DNA of 64,000 nucleotides. It comes from Arenibacter palladensis (lineage in GTDB: Bacteria; Bacteroidota; Bacteroidia; Flavobacteriales; Flavobacteriaceae). A model generated the notes under the pieces. That model was not told the origin of the DNA, searched no databases, and saw nothing but the letters and a program-made list of their open reading frames with translations. The translations under genes and the position numbers were made by a program. This document shows, in pieces, positions 1-9,854 of this stretch. The DNA is taken from assembly GCF_900129275.1 (NCBI RefSeq), contig NZ_FQUX01000001.1, positions 1,240,001 to 1,304,000 of the forward strand, in the 5' to 3' direction. Within the stretch, counting starts at the first letter, position 1. Every line of letters begins with the position of its first letter.

Positions 1-1016
1 TTAGCTTTGTGGAGTCCGATTTGTTGGCAGCATTGCCGGGATTGCCCGATGGTAGTCCAGGAACCGCCAACACAGGAACTGCTACAAAGGCGGCGGCAAA
101 TTTTCTTTTGGCCAAAATATACCTTAATTCCCATATCTATAATGGCGGTGCTGTTGAGGACGCCAATATGCAAAAAGTAATAGACGCTGTGGACGATATA
201 GCGGCTTTGGGATTTGGAATAGAAACGGGGTATTTTCAAATATTCGAATCCTCGGATGATAACGAGACCATTTTCTTTCTGAATAGCGATATTGGGGCAA
301 GGATATGGAATAGTATGCATTACAATATGAACTCTCCCGATAATACCGGTGGTGGCTGGAACGGTTTTTCCACCCTTGCTGAATTCTATGACTCTTTTGA
401 AGGTGATCCCAACTCCAATTATGTGGGCGATGGCCAAGAAGAAAGAAGAGGTTGGGTACCCGATGCTTCCAATGCCGACAATGTTAACTTAGGTCTTGGA
501 TATGGCTTTTTAATCAATCAGCAGTACAATGAAGACGGTACTAAATTGAAAAATAGACAGGGAGGCGATCTAATATTGAAAAAGGAATTGACTTCCTTGG
601 TAGGAAATGGAGAAGCTGATGGGATCAGAATTCTTAAGTACCATCCAAATGATGGGGGTGAAATTAACTCTTTTAGAAAGCACCAGATTCTTTTTAGATA
701 TTCCGATGCCCATTTGATGAAGGCCGAGGCCATGATGCGTATGGGAGAAGATATTACTTCAATGGTCAATGAATTGCGACAAGCTAGGACCAATACGCCG
801 GATTTGTCCAATGTTACAGAAGATGTATTATTGGCAGAACGCGGAAGGGAGCTTTATATAGAATTCTGGAGAAGGAACGATTTGGTACGATTTGATAAAT
901 TTACCGCTCCTTGGGGTCTTAAGGAGGTAAGTGGAGATCCTAATTTAAATCTATTCCCCATACCGGAAACCGCATTGCTTTCCAACCCTAATTTGGTTCA
1001 GAACCCAGGGTACTAA
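1..1016 (+). CDS. SusD/RagB family nutrient-binding lipoprotein (3' part, 5' end outside window)
   Basis: This is the C-terminal ~338 residues of a SusD-like outer-membrane lipoprotein. The reading frame is open from base 3, so the true start and lipobox lie upstream of the window. The family caps a SusC TonB-dependent transporter and binds glycans or other oligomers at the cell surface. What identifies it is the C-terminal family signature: a segment reading ERGRELYIEFWRRNDLVRF near residues 278-296, followed by the typical ending LFPIPETALLSNPNLVQNPGY-like (final residues PNLVQNPGY). A helix with HLMKAEAMMRMG matches the SusD TPR-like core. A susC gene is expected immediately upstream. A strong hairpin terminator follows the stop, so this is the last gene of its operon. 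The substrate cannot be told from the sequence; the downstream symporter and FG-GAP genes may belong to the same regulon. Confidence 0.93.
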   Translation, partial: SFVESDLLAALPGLPDGSPGTANTGTATKAAANFLLAKIYLNSHIYNGGAVEDANMQKVIDAVDDIAALGFGIETGYFQIFESSDDNETIFFLNSDIGARIWNSMHYNMNSPDNTGGGWNGFSTLAEFYDSFEGDPNSNYVGDGQEERRGWVPDASNADNVNLGLGYGFLINQQYNEDGTKLKNRQGGDLILKKELTSLVGNGEADGIRILKYHPNDGGEINSFRKHQILFRYSDAHLMKAEAMMRMGEDITSMVNELRQARTNTPDLSNVTEDVLLAERGRELYIEFWRRNDLVRFDKFTAPWGLKEVSGDPNLNLFPIPETALLSNPNLVQNPGY

Positions 1017-1040
1017 AAATTTAGTTTGGTTATATATTAA

Positions 1041-1073
1041 AAGAGGGCTGTTCACTGAACAGCCCTCTTTTTT
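1041..1073. terminator. Rho-independent terminator between convergent susD and symporter
   Basis: Fourteen-base perfect arms at 1041-1054 and 1056-1069 are separated by one base, giving an effective 3-5 nt loop, and a run of T follows on the plus strand. The minus-strand side has a shorter T/A-rich tail, so it may serve both convergent genes. It sits 25 bases past the susD stop and 39 bases past the symporter stop. Confidence 0.9.
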
Positions 1074-1107
1074 ATTTGATATAGGTGTTTGGTGCTATAG
1101 CGAAGAA

Positions 1108-2760
1108 TTATTTAGCAAAATAAATATATATCCCTACTACTATTACACATATGGCAATCCCTACATGGTTTACATATTTATAAGGTTCAATGGAAACTTG
1201 TTTGGTGTATTCCAATTCAAAGGCTTCTTTTCTAGGGTAAAATTTGCCTATAAGAAGCATTATCGCGGCATTGGTCACAAACAAAATAGCCATAATGTGC
1301 AAAAAGTGTGGATAGGCATCGGCCTCTATTAATTTCAATGCGGCAGAGTCCGTAATGCCAGAGGCCTTGGCCGATTCCAGGGCACTGTCAACAAATTTCC
1401 CCTTAAGGATAAACTGACTTATAATATATAATAATGATCCTGAAAAAATGCCTATTTTGGCAGCTATGGCAGGTACTCTCTTGGTTAAATAGCCTACTAC
1501 AATAATGGTGAATATAGGAATACTATATATTCCGTTTATCTCCTGTAAGTAATTGAACAGACTACCCGCATTGGCGATCATTGGTGCAATGAACATGGCG
1601 GCCAGTGCCAAGCAGATACCAAATATCTTTCCGTATTTAACCACTGTTTTTTCTGGGGCTTCTTTATTAATATGCTGTTTGTAGATATCTATTCCGAACA
1701 AGGTTACCGAACTGTTGAGCACACTGTTAAAGGAACTTAAAATGGCCCCGAACAAGACAGCTGCAAAAAATCCAACCAAAGGTTTTGGCAATACCGCACG
1801 TACCAATTCTGGATAGGCAAGGTCACTTGACGCCAAACCACCATCAAAATAATAATAGGCGATCATACCTGGCAATACCAAAATTAAGGGTCCAAGAATC
1901 TTTAGAAAGGAAGCCAACAAAAGCCCTTTTTGACCCTCGGCCAAATTTTTGGCTCCCAAGGCCCTTTGTATAATTTGTTGGTTGGTACCCCAATAGAAAA
2001 GCTGTACCAGCATCATTCCTGTGAAAATTGTAGAAAATGGTACTTCCTGTCCGGCTTCACCGGTAGAGTCGAATCGTGCGGCATCCGAAGTAATTAAATT
2101 ATCTAGACCGGTAAACATATTTCCGTCACCTATGGCCATCAATCCAAAAATGGGTATTAAGATTCCCCCAACAATGAGTCCGACCGCGTTAATACTATCT
2201 GAAACTGCAACAGCCTTGAGTCCACCAAAAACCGCGTAAATAGATCCAATGACCCCAATTCCCCAAATGCACAACACCAAAGCGGTTTTGTCCGAAACCC
2301 CCAAAAGTTCGGGAACATTGAACATACCGCTGATCGCTACGGATCCGGAATATAGGATTACGGGCAAAAGTACTACCACATAACCTGTTAAAAAGAGACC
2401 AGAGGTAATAGTTTTAGTAGTTACATCAAATCTTTTCGCCAAAAATTGTGGAATTGTGGTAAGTCCACCCTTTAAATACCTGGGCAACAGAAAAACGGCG
2501 GTAACTACCATGGCAATTGCAGCCAGGGTCTCCCAGGCCATTACCGATAAACCATCTGTATAGGCACTTCCGTTAAGGCCTACTATTTGTTCCGTGGAAA
2601 GGTTTGTTAAAAGTAAAGACCCTGCAATTACTCCGGCGGTAAGGCTTCTACCTCCCAAGAAATAACCGTCAGAGGAAGTTTCATCAGTTTTTCGGGTAGC
2701 TAGGTAGGCAATAAGTGCCACTAAAAGGGTGAAGCCTACGAAAGAAAGAATTCCTAACAT
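1108..2760 (-). CDS. Sodium:solute symporter (SSS/SGLT family)
   Basis: A 550-residue polytopic inner-membrane protein of the SSS family, which couples Na+ entry to uptake of sugars, sialic acid, amino acids or similar solutes. The N-terminus runs straight into a first hydrophobic helix (MLGILSFVGFTLLVALIAYL) followed by the family-typical GYFLGGRSLTAG and the TNLSTEQIVGLNG segment of the TM2 region. Later blocks such as YWGTNQQIIQRALGAKN and LFGAILSSFNSVLNSS are also SSS hallmarks. About 13-14 helices are apparent. The frame is open to 2823, but the ATG at 2760 puts the first helix at the N-terminus as the family expects; the upstream 21 residues look non-conserved. It converges with susD. 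Placement between SusD and the FG-GAP genes suggests import of a sugar released by this locus, which is inference only; Glc/Gal, sialic acid or inositol specificity cannot be told apart. Confidence 0.92.
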   Translation of the reverse strand: MLGILSFVGFTLLVALIAYLATRKTDETSSDGYFLGGRSLTAGVIAGSLLLTNLSTEQIVGLNGSAYTDGLSVMAWETLAAIAMVVTAVFLLPRYLKGGLTTIPQFLAKRFDVTTKTITSGLFLTGYVVVLLPVILYSGSVAISGMFNVPELLGVSDKTALVLCIWGIGVIGSIYAVFGGLKAVAVSDSINAVGLIVGGILIPIFGLMAIGDGNMFTGLDNLITSDAARFDSTGEAGQEVPFSTIFTGMMLVQLFYWGTNQQIIQRALGAKNLAEGQKGLLLASFLKILGPLILVLPGMIAYYYFDGGLASSDLAYPELVRAVLPKPLVGFFAAVLFGAILSSFNSVLNSSVTLFGIDIYKQHINKEAPEKTVVKYGKIFGICLALAAMFIAPMIANAGSLFNYLQEINGIYSIPIFTIIVVGYLTKRVPAIAAKIGIFSGSLLYIISQFILKGKFVDSALESAKASGITDSAALKLIEADAYPHFLHIMAILFVTNAAIMLLIGKFYPRKEAFELEYTKQVSIEPYKYVNHVGIAICVIVVGIYIYFAK

Positions 2761-3172
2761 TATAAAATCGAGTTTAATTGATTGTTGGGCTAAATATATT
2801 GGATTATTTATAATATATGGCATGTATATTCACTTTATCACAAAATGCACTTTTTGGGCATATCAAAATACTATCGGCTAAGGGTAAAAAAATATCAATT
2901 ATTAACACTGCCTACACCTGTAATTTATTGAACTTTAGTTATCTTGGCCTTAATTTTTAAAGGGTGGTTTTTTTCCTTTGAATACCAGCTTCCGTAACGA
3001 TCTTAAATCTTTTACATGGAGGACCAAAATGGCCAAGTATTTTAGGGAGTTTACCTTTCCTGACAGGCCGGAAATAATATTGGCAATATGGGTTGAAATT
3101 AAAAATAGTATGTAGTAGTAAAGTGCATTTATTGCATTTTAAAGCTGTCTCAAAAAATAATCACAAAAATAT
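2761..3172. other. Divergent intergenic region with paired 11-bp elements
   Basis: About 410 bases (350 if the longer symporter start is used) separate the symporter from the first FG-GAP gene. I see no credible ORF, RNA gene or canonical Bacteroidota -33/-7 promoter. One structure stands out: AAATGCACTTT at 2843-2853 and its exact reverse complement AAAGTGCATTT at 3120-3130. Each divergent gene therefore carries AAAGTGCATTT upstream, read in its own direction: about 83 bases before the symporter start and 43 bases before the FG-GAP start. A shared operator is possible but unproven. Confidence 0.35.
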
Positions 3173-6100
3173 ATGGGGAAACTTATTATAAGGGAAAGCC
3201 TTATTTTAATTGGAGTGCTATTGTTGGGATCTTGTTCCCAAAAAAAACAAGTGGATACAGTGGGAGAACCAAAGGAGGAAGCTTTATTCTCTTTATTGGC
3301 ATCGGAAAAAACAGGGATCGACTTTGTAAACAAGGTGGTAAACCAGAAAAACTTTAATATTTTTAAGTATAGAAATTTCTACAATGGCGGTGGAGTGGCG
3401 ATTGGCGATATCAATAACGATGGCCTTCCCGATATCTATCTTACCGGGAATATGGTTCCCAATAAACTTTATTTGAACAAAGGAGGTCTCCAATTTGAGG
3501 ATATTTCCGAGAAAGCCGGGGTGCAGGGAAATAAACCTTGGTCTACCGGAGTAACCATGGTAGATATTAATAATGATGGTTTGTTGGATCTGTATGTAAG
3601 TAATGCAGGTAACATGGAGGGTAATAACCATGACAATGACCTTTACATAAATAATGGGGATCTTACTTTTACCGAGATGGCAGCTGAATATAATTTGGCC
3701 AAAACCGGTTTTTCTACCCATGCCACATTTTTTGACTACGATAAGGACGGCGATCTTGATGCCTACATTTTAAATAACAGTAATGTGCCTGTAAGTAGTC
3801 TGGGTTACGCGGAACAGCGCGAGGTAAGGGCCCAAGATTGGGCAGGAGTCCCAGATATCTTCAAAGGTGTGGGTGATATGCTTCTAAGAAATGACAACGG
3901 CAAGTTTGTGGATGTTAGCGAAAAGGCCGGTATTTATGGTAGTTTAATAGGCTTTGGACTTGGAGTAATGGTCAGTGATATCAATGGAGACCTGTATCCG
4001 GATATCTATGTTTCAAATGATTTTTATGAGAGGGATTATCTCTATATCAATCAAAAGGATGGCACTTTTAAGGAGGAAATTGAAGAATGGACCTCCCATT
4101 TAAGTTTATCTGCAATGGGAATTGATATGGCCGATATAAACAATGATGGCTATGCGGATATCTTTATTACGGACATGCTCCCAGAAGGTGACCAAAGGGT
4201 AAAATCGGTAATGGAGTTTGAAGGCTACAACGTTTTTAAATTAAAGCAAAGCAAGGATTTTTACCAACAGTACATACAAAACACCTTGCAAATGAATAAC
4301 GGAAATAATACGTTTTCCGAGGTGGCCTATTATAGCGGTGTTGCCAAAACCGATTGGAGTTGGGCCGGACTTTTGTTCGATATGGACAATGATGGTTTAA
4401 AGGATATTTACATTACCAATGGTATAAATCACGATTTAACGGATTTGGATTTTGTTGACTTCTTTGCCAACGAAATTATCCAGGAAATGGCACTCACAGG
4501 AGAGAAACAATCCATAGATTCCATCATAGCCAAAATGCCCATAGCTCCCCAACCTAACTATGCCTATAGGAACAAAGGGGATATTACGTTTTCCAATGAA
4601 ACCGAAAATTGGGGCTTGGACTTGCCCAGTATGTCCAATGGAGCGGCTTACGGTGACCTAGATAATGATGGGGATCTGGATATTGTGGTGAATAATGTAA
4701 ATATGGAAGCTTTTGTATATGAGAACCATAGCGAAAAAAAGTCCGGAAACAATTATCTCAAATTAAAATTTGAGGGCAAGGATGGGAACAGATTTGCTAT
4801 TGGTACCACGGTAAAGCTTTATTTTGACAATCAGGTAATAGTTCAGGAGTTGATGCCTTCTCGGGGGTTTCAATCATCCGTAGACTATATAATGACGATT
4901 GGTTTGGGAAAAAATACCGCTATTGATTCCCTACGGGTAATTTGGCCGGACGACAGCACCCAAAAATTCAACAATATTAAAACCAATCAGTTCCTGACCC
5001 TTAAAAATTCCGAGGCACAGGAAATATTTATTCCCAATAATAAAAGTATTACCAACCCACTGCTTAAAGAATTGAGCAATTCCAAGCTGTTGGTGCACAA
5101 AGAGAATAATTACAATGACTTTGATTACGAAGGGCTGATCTCTAAAATGCTCTCCCAAGATGGACCAGCTTTGGCTGTGGCCGACGTTAATGGGGATGGT
5201 AATGAGGATATATTTATAGGAGGTGGGGCAAATCAGGCCGGGGTACTCTATCTTCATAAAGGCAATGGAAAATTAACGGCCACCCTTCAAAAGGCTTTTG
5301 AGAAGGATATGGCACTGGAGGACACCGCCGCAGCCTTTTTGGATGTAGATAATGATGGGGATATGGACCTTATGGTAGGCAACGGGGGAAATCAGGTAGG
5401 AGATGAGAAACTCTATAGGGCAAGACTCTATATTAATAATGGTCAAGGGGGGTTTGAAGCTTCATCTGAAATTTTGCCGAGTACCTTTAAGAATATATCC
5501 GTGATTGCACCCCAAGATTTTGATAATGACGGGGATATGGACGTATTTATAGGGTCTAGGAGTGTTGTAGGGAATTACGGTCTGGATCCGGACCATTTGT
5601 TCCTTGAAAATAAGGGAGACGGTACTTTTGCGGATGCTACGGAACGGCTGGCTTACGATACCAAACAGGCAGGCATGGTAACGGATGCCATCTGGGTGGA
5701 TATGGATGGTGATAAAAAGAAAGATTTAATAACCGTGGCAGATTGGGGAAGGCCGGTGATCTATAAAAACTCTGGCAAGAGAATGTCTAAGATGAATACG
5801 GCCTTGGACAGTTTAACCGGTTGGTGGAATGTAGTGAGTGCAGAAGACTTGGACAATGATGGCGACTATGATTTGATTTTGGGAAATCAAGGGAATAATG
5901 TGCCTTATTCCTGCTCTAGGGAAAACCCTATGAAATTATGGGTCAACGATTTTGACAATAATGGGACCATAGAGCAGATTACCACTCGCAATTTTCAGGG
6001 GAAGGACTACCCCATTCATCAAAAGAAAGAATTGACTACCCAAATGGTGGCCTTGAAAAAACAAAACCTCAAAGCTTCGGAATATGCTAAAAGAACGATC

Positions 6101-6529
6101 GGGGAATTATTCTCCGGCGAAACTTTTGACAAATCAATAGTAAAGGAGGGCACCATACAGGAATCGGTAATTGCCATTAATGAAGGAGGAGGACAGTTTA
6201 CCATAAAAAAATTACCTGGGCGCGTACAATTGTCCTGCGTCTGTGGAATTACCTGTGCCGATGTTAACGGCGATGGTTATTTAGACCTTATTATGGGAGG
6301 TAATAATTTTGAATTCAAACCTCAATATTCACGCCTGGATGCCAATTTTGGGAGTATACTTTTGGGAAATGAAAAATTGGACTTTGAATGGCAAAATTAT
6401 GATGAAAGCGGGTTTTTAATAAAAGAGGAAGTGAAGCACATTGAACGGTTTCAGGACAGCAAAGGAAAACGGTTCGTAATTGCTGCCATTAATGATAACA
6501 AACCAAAAGTTTTTGCACTGGATGAGTAG
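3173..6529 (+). CDS. FG-GAP/VCBS-repeat lipoprotein with ASPIC/UnbV (CRTAC1-type) domain, paralog 1
   Basis: An 1118-residue surface or periplasmic lipoprotein. The signal peptide ends in a lipobox with Cys21. The body is two beta-propeller-like sets of FG-GAP/VCBS repeats, recognised by about 14 calcium-loop motifs of the type DxNxDGxxD (for example DINNDGLPDIYL near 80, DYDKDGDLDAYI near 190, DLDNDGDLDIVV near 500, DVNGDGNEDIFI near 670, DVNGDGYLDLIM near 1030). Between the sets, near residues 530-610, is an ASPIC/UnbV module with the GNRFAIGTTVKLYF and MPSRGFQSS segments. Proteins of this architecture are common beside SusC/SusD genes in Bacteroidota; a biochemical role is not established, and extracellular binding to glycan or protein is the usual guess. 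The stop overlaps the next gene by 8 bases, so the two are translationally coupled. The next gene is a full-length paralog. Confidence 0.9.
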   Translation: MGKLIIRESLILIGVLLLGSCSQKKQVDTVGEPKEEALFSLLASEKTGIDFVNKVVNQKNFNIFKYRNFYNGGGVAIGDINNDGLPDIYLTGNMVPNKLYLNKGGLQFEDISEKAGVQGNKPWSTGVTMVDINNDGLLDLYVSNAGNMEGNNHDNDLYINNGDLTFTEMAAEYNLAKTGFSTHATFFDYDKDGDLDAYILNNSNVPVSSLGYAEQREVRAQDWAGVPDIFKGVGDMLLRNDNGKFVDVSEKAGIYGSLIGFGLGVMVSDINGDLYPDIYVSNDFYERDYLYINQKDGTFKEEIEEWTSHLSLSAMGIDMADINNDGYADIFITDMLPEGDQRVKSVMEFEGYNVFKLKQSKDFYQQYIQNTLQMNNGNNTFSEVAYYSGVAKTDWSWAGLLFDMDNDGLKDIYITNGINHDLTDLDFVDFFANEIIQEMALTGEKQSIDSIIAKMPIAPQPNYAYRNKGDITFSNETENWGLDLPSMSNGAAYGDLDNDGDLDIVVNNVNMEAFVYENHSEKKSGNNYLKLKFEGKDGNRFAIGTTVKLYFDNQVIVQELMPSRGFQSSVDYIMTIGLGKNTAIDSLRVIWPDDSTQKFNNIKTNQFLTLKNSEAQEIFIPNNKSITNPLLKELSNSKLLVHKENNYNDFDYEGLISKMLSQDGPALAVADVNGDGNEDIFIGGGANQAGVLYLHKGNGKLTATLQKAFEKDMALEDTAAAFLDVDNDGDMDLMVGNGGNQVGDEKLYRARLYINNGQGGFEASSEILPSTFKNISVIAPQDFDNDGDMDVFIGSRSVVGNYGLDPDHLFLENKGDGTFADATERLAYDTKQAGMVTDAIWVDMDGDKKKDLITVADWGRPVIYKNSGKRMSKMNTALDSLTGWWNVVSAEDLDNDGDYDLILGNQGNNVPYSCSRENPMKLWVNDFDNNGTIEQITTRNFQGKDYPIHQKKELTTQMVALKKQNLKASEYAKRTIGELFSGETFDKSIVKEGTIQESVIAINEGGGQFTIKKLPGRVQLSCVCGITCADVNGDGYLDLIMGGNNFEFKPQYSRLDANFGSILLGNEKLDFEWQNYDESGFLIKEEVKHIERFQDSKGKRFVIAAINDNKPKVFALDE

Positions 6530-9500
6530 ATGTAGCTTATGTGTTTTATTCGCAGTGGTTCTCTTGGGCTGTGGGCCCAAGGAAGGTGAGGTTTTTAGGA
6601 ACCCATCGCCAAGCGAAACGGGGATCGACTTTCAGAATACCGTTACGGAATCGGATGATTTGAATATTCTGGATTATCTCTATTTCTACAATGGAGGTGG
6701 AGTTGCTATTGGGGATATTAATGGGGACGGACTGCCAGATGTTTTTCTTTCCGGGAACCAAGTTGAAAATAGATTATACCTTAATGAGGGAAACCTTAAG
6801 TTTAGGGATATTACGGAAACAGCCGGTATTGCCGGGAAAAGCACCTGGAATACGGGTGCCATAATGGGAGATATCAATGGGGACGGACTTTTAGATATCT
6901 ACGTCTGTGCCGTAGTGGGCATTAATGGTTTTAATGGACAAAATGAGCTGTTTATAAATAATGGCGACAATACTTTTACGGAAAGCGCTGCAGAATTTGG
7001 ACTCGATTTTGATACCTACAGTAGCTCCGCGGCCTTGTTGGACTATGATATGGATGGGGATTTGGATATGTACCTGCTCAACCATGCCGTACATACGCAG
7101 GAATCATATGGAAAGGCAGAAGTTCGGCAGAAGAGAAATATTCAATCCGGGGACAGGTTATTGCGCAATGATGGGGGCATTTTTGAAGATGTTAGTGAAG
7201 AAGCGGGCATTTATGGTGGCGCAAATGGATACGGACTGGGTATTGCAGTAGCCGATTTTAATCAGGATGGATATCCGGATATCTATGTTGGGAACGATTT
7301 TCACGAGGACGATTATTATTATATCAACAACGGCAATGGCACATTTTCCGAACAATTGCGGAGCTATTTTGGACATACTACCAAATTTTCCATGGGGAAT
7401 GACGTAGCCGACATTAACCATGATGGTTGGCCAGATCTTATTTCTTTGGACATGCTTCCAGAGGATGAAAAAGTGCTTAAGTCATCAGAGGGGGATGACC
7501 TTACCCAGACCCAAATTTTGAGGGTGGCCCGTTTTGGGTACCATTACCAATATTCCAGGAATATGTTGTTTGTGAACCAGCAAAATGCGCCCTATTCCGA
7601 AACGGCGATACAGAGTGGAATTGCCGCAACGGATTGGAGTTGGAGTGCACTTTTTGGCGATTATGACCAAGATGGGGAACAGGATATCTTTATTTCAAAC
7701 GGAATTCCCAAGAGGCCCAATGACCTCGACTTTATAAAATTCGCTTCGGACGAACAAATTAAAAACAAGCTTAACAATACCAAACTTGTAGACCAGCAAG
7801 CCATTAATATGATGCCTTCCGGCGTGACACATAATTATGTTTTTAAAGGCGGGGATGACATGAAGTATCAGGATATGTCCGGAAAATGGACTGTAAAGGA
7901 TACTTTGATTTCCGGGGCAACGGCCATGGCAGATTTGGACAATGATGGAGATCTTGACCTTATAACGAATACCCTTAACAGTCCAGCGACATTGTATATC
8001 AACAAAACGGACACCAAAGCCAATTATTTAAAACTCAGGTTTAATTATACTGAAAAGAATAAATTTGGTATAGGCACCAAAGTTTTTGCCTATCTAAATG
8101 GGCAACTGCAGTACAAGGAACTGTATACTGTAAGGGGGTTCCAAGCCTCTTCCGAACCCATGGTGCATTTTGGTTTTGGAAAACAGGAGAAGATAGACTC
8201 CATAAAAATTGTTTGGCCCAATAGGACCTTTCAGGTCTTGAGGGAGGTGCCTACCAATCAGACCTTGGAAATTTCCCCAGATAATGCAGAACCCTTCAAC
8301 TACAGTTCCCTGAGACCGAAACCCAAAAGGATCTTTAAAAAGGTAGAAAGTAACCTGGGTATAGATTTTGCACATGAGGAAGACAATTATCTGGATATCA
8401 ACAGACAAAAATTGATCCCCTATCAAATATCGGATCGCGGTCCGGCATTGGCCATTGGGGATCTGAACGGTGATGGCAAACAGGATCTATTCTTTGGAGG
8501 CTCCAAATATATTCCCTCCAGAATATTTCTTCAAGGCGATACTACCTATCTGGAAAAGAGAATGGATAATATTGCCATTGACTCCATAAAGGAAGATATT
8601 ACGGCGATTATAGCGGACCTGAACAAAGACGGGATGGCCGACCTTGTAATAGGAACCGGAGGCGGGGATTTTTATAATGAAATGCCACCCTTAACCGATA
8701 GTTATTACCTTCAGAATACGAGTGGTTTTGAAAGAGGTGAACTGCCGGAATATTTTGAAAATGCAGCGGTAATACGGGAAAGTGATTTTGACAATGATGG
8801 GGACTTGGATTTATTTATTGGCAATAATGCCATAACCAACGATTTTGGCAATATCCCCAATTCCTTTTTGTTAAGGAATGACCAAGGTAAGTTTACCGTT
8901 GTAGAAAATAAGGTACTGCAAATGGCAGGGATGGTCACGGATGCCGTCTGGTCCGATTTTGACAATGACGGGGTATTGGATTTAATAGTGGTAGGGGAGT
9001 GGATGTCGCCGAAATTCTTTAAGAATAACAAGGGGCAATTAATGGAAGTTTCACCTTTGGACCGCCCTTATAACGGACTCTGGGAATGTATAATCCCCTT
9101 TGATATAGATAAGGACGGAGATATGGATTATCTGCTGGGAAACTGGGGGAGCAACACCAAATTTAAAGCATCGGATAAATATCCAATGAAAATGTTCTAT
9201 TCGGATTTTGACCAGAACGGAAGTACCGAGACCATTGTGGCCATAGAAAAAAATGGTAAATATTACCCTCTTGAAGGATTGGATGAACTATCCACCCAAA
9301 TGGTAGGGCTTAGAAAGAAATTTTTGACCTATAAGTCCTTTGCAGGGAAACCTATAGAGGGAATTATAGATGAAAATTCCCTTAAGAACAGTACCATTCT
9401 CGAAGTAAATACCCTAGAATCCGGTTATTTGGAGAATAATGGCGGGAAATATTCATTTGTTCCTTTCAAATCGGAATTACAGGTTGCTCCAATTAGGGCA

Positions 9501-9770
9501 TTTTTAGAGTATGACTTTGATAAGGACGGGAATACGGAAATCCTGGCAGCAGGTAACTATTTTGGGATTAAACCATATCACGGTAGGTTGGATTCCTTTT
9601 CAGGAGCACTGATAAAGGATAAAAATGATGTAATTTTGGGTAACAGATTGGGTCTGGAATTGGAGCTTAAGTCTGTGAGACACTTGAATATAATAGATTT
9701 AAATGGTAAGACCTACCTGTTGGTTACCTATAATAATGACAAGGCCCAAGTGTATGGGTTGGGCGAATAA
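6522..9770 (+). CDS. FG-GAP/VCBS-repeat lipoprotein with ASPIC/UnbV domain, paralog 2
   Basis: A 1082-residue lipoprotein with the same architecture as its upstream neighbour: lipobox LLGC with Cys17, a first set of Ca2+-loop repeats (DINGDGLPDVFL, DINGDGLLDIYV, DYDMDGDLDMYL, DFNQDGYPDIYV, DINHDGWPDLIS and others), a UnbV module near 520-600 (KFGIGTKVFAYL, TVRGFQASS), and a second repeat set (DLNGDGKQDLFF, DFDNDGDLDLFI, DIDKDGDMDYLL). The frame is open back to 6480, but the ATG at 6522 gives a clean signal peptide and the 8-base overlap with the preceding stop typical of coupled genes. Both copies keep the segment SxMGxDxADINxDGxxD and the ATDWSW/KTDWSW block, so the pair arose by tandem duplication and has diverged substantially. 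A haloperoxidase-like gene follows after 84 bases. Confidence 0.9.
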   Translation: MSRCSLCVLFAVVLLGCGPKEGEVFRNPSPSETGIDFQNTVTESDDLNILDYLYFYNGGGVAIGDINGDGLPDVFLSGNQVENRLYLNEGNLKFRDITETAGIAGKSTWNTGAIMGDINGDGLLDIYVCAVVGINGFNGQNELFINNGDNTFTESAAEFGLDFDTYSSSAALLDYDMDGDLDMYLLNHAVHTQESYGKAEVRQKRNIQSGDRLLRNDGGIFEDVSEEAGIYGGANGYGLGIAVADFNQDGYPDIYVGNDFHEDDYYYINNGNGTFSEQLRSYFGHTTKFSMGNDVADINHDGWPDLISLDMLPEDEKVLKSSEGDDLTQTQILRVARFGYHYQYSRNMLFVNQQNAPYSETAIQSGIAATDWSWSALFGDYDQDGEQDIFISNGIPKRPNDLDFIKFASDEQIKNKLNNTKLVDQQAINMMPSGVTHNYVFKGGDDMKYQDMSGKWTVKDTLISGATAMADLDNDGDLDLITNTLNSPATLYINKTDTKANYLKLRFNYTEKNKFGIGTKVFAYLNGQLQYKELYTVRGFQASSEPMVHFGFGKQEKIDSIKIVWPNRTFQVLREVPTNQTLEISPDNAEPFNYSSLRPKPKRIFKKVESNLGIDFAHEEDNYLDINRQKLIPYQISDRGPALAIGDLNGDGKQDLFFGGSKYIPSRIFLQGDTTYLEKRMDNIAIDSIKEDITAIIADLNKDGMADLVIGTGGGDFYNEMPPLTDSYYLQNTSGFERGELPEYFENAAVIRESDFDNDGDLDLFIGNNAITNDFGNIPNSFLLRNDQGKFTVVENKVLQMAGMVTDAVWSDFDNDGVLDLIVVGEWMSPKFFKNNKGQLMEVSPLDRPYNGLWECIIPFDIDKDGDMDYLLGNWGSNTKFKASDKYPMKMFYSDFDQNGSTETIVAIEKNGKYYPLEGLDELSTQMVGLRKKFLTYKSFAGKPIEGIIDENSLKNSTILEVNTLESGYLENNGGKYSFVPFKSELQVAPIRAFLEYDFDKDGNTEILAAGNYFGIKPYHGRLDSFSGALIKDKNDVILGNRLGLELELKSVRHLNIIDLNGKTYLLVTYNNDKAQVYGLGE

Positions 9771-9854
9771 AAAGGTAAATTGGATTAACACATCCTCTTC
9801 AGGGGATATTATGAGAAAAAGTGATCTATGTATTATTTGGACAAAAAAGTTAAG

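Noticed and set aside
3173-9770. DNA-level tandem repeats in the FG-GAP genes
   Set aside because: The repeats are at protein level (calcium-loop motifs) with diverged DNA; no long exact DNA repeats were noticed between or within the two genes.
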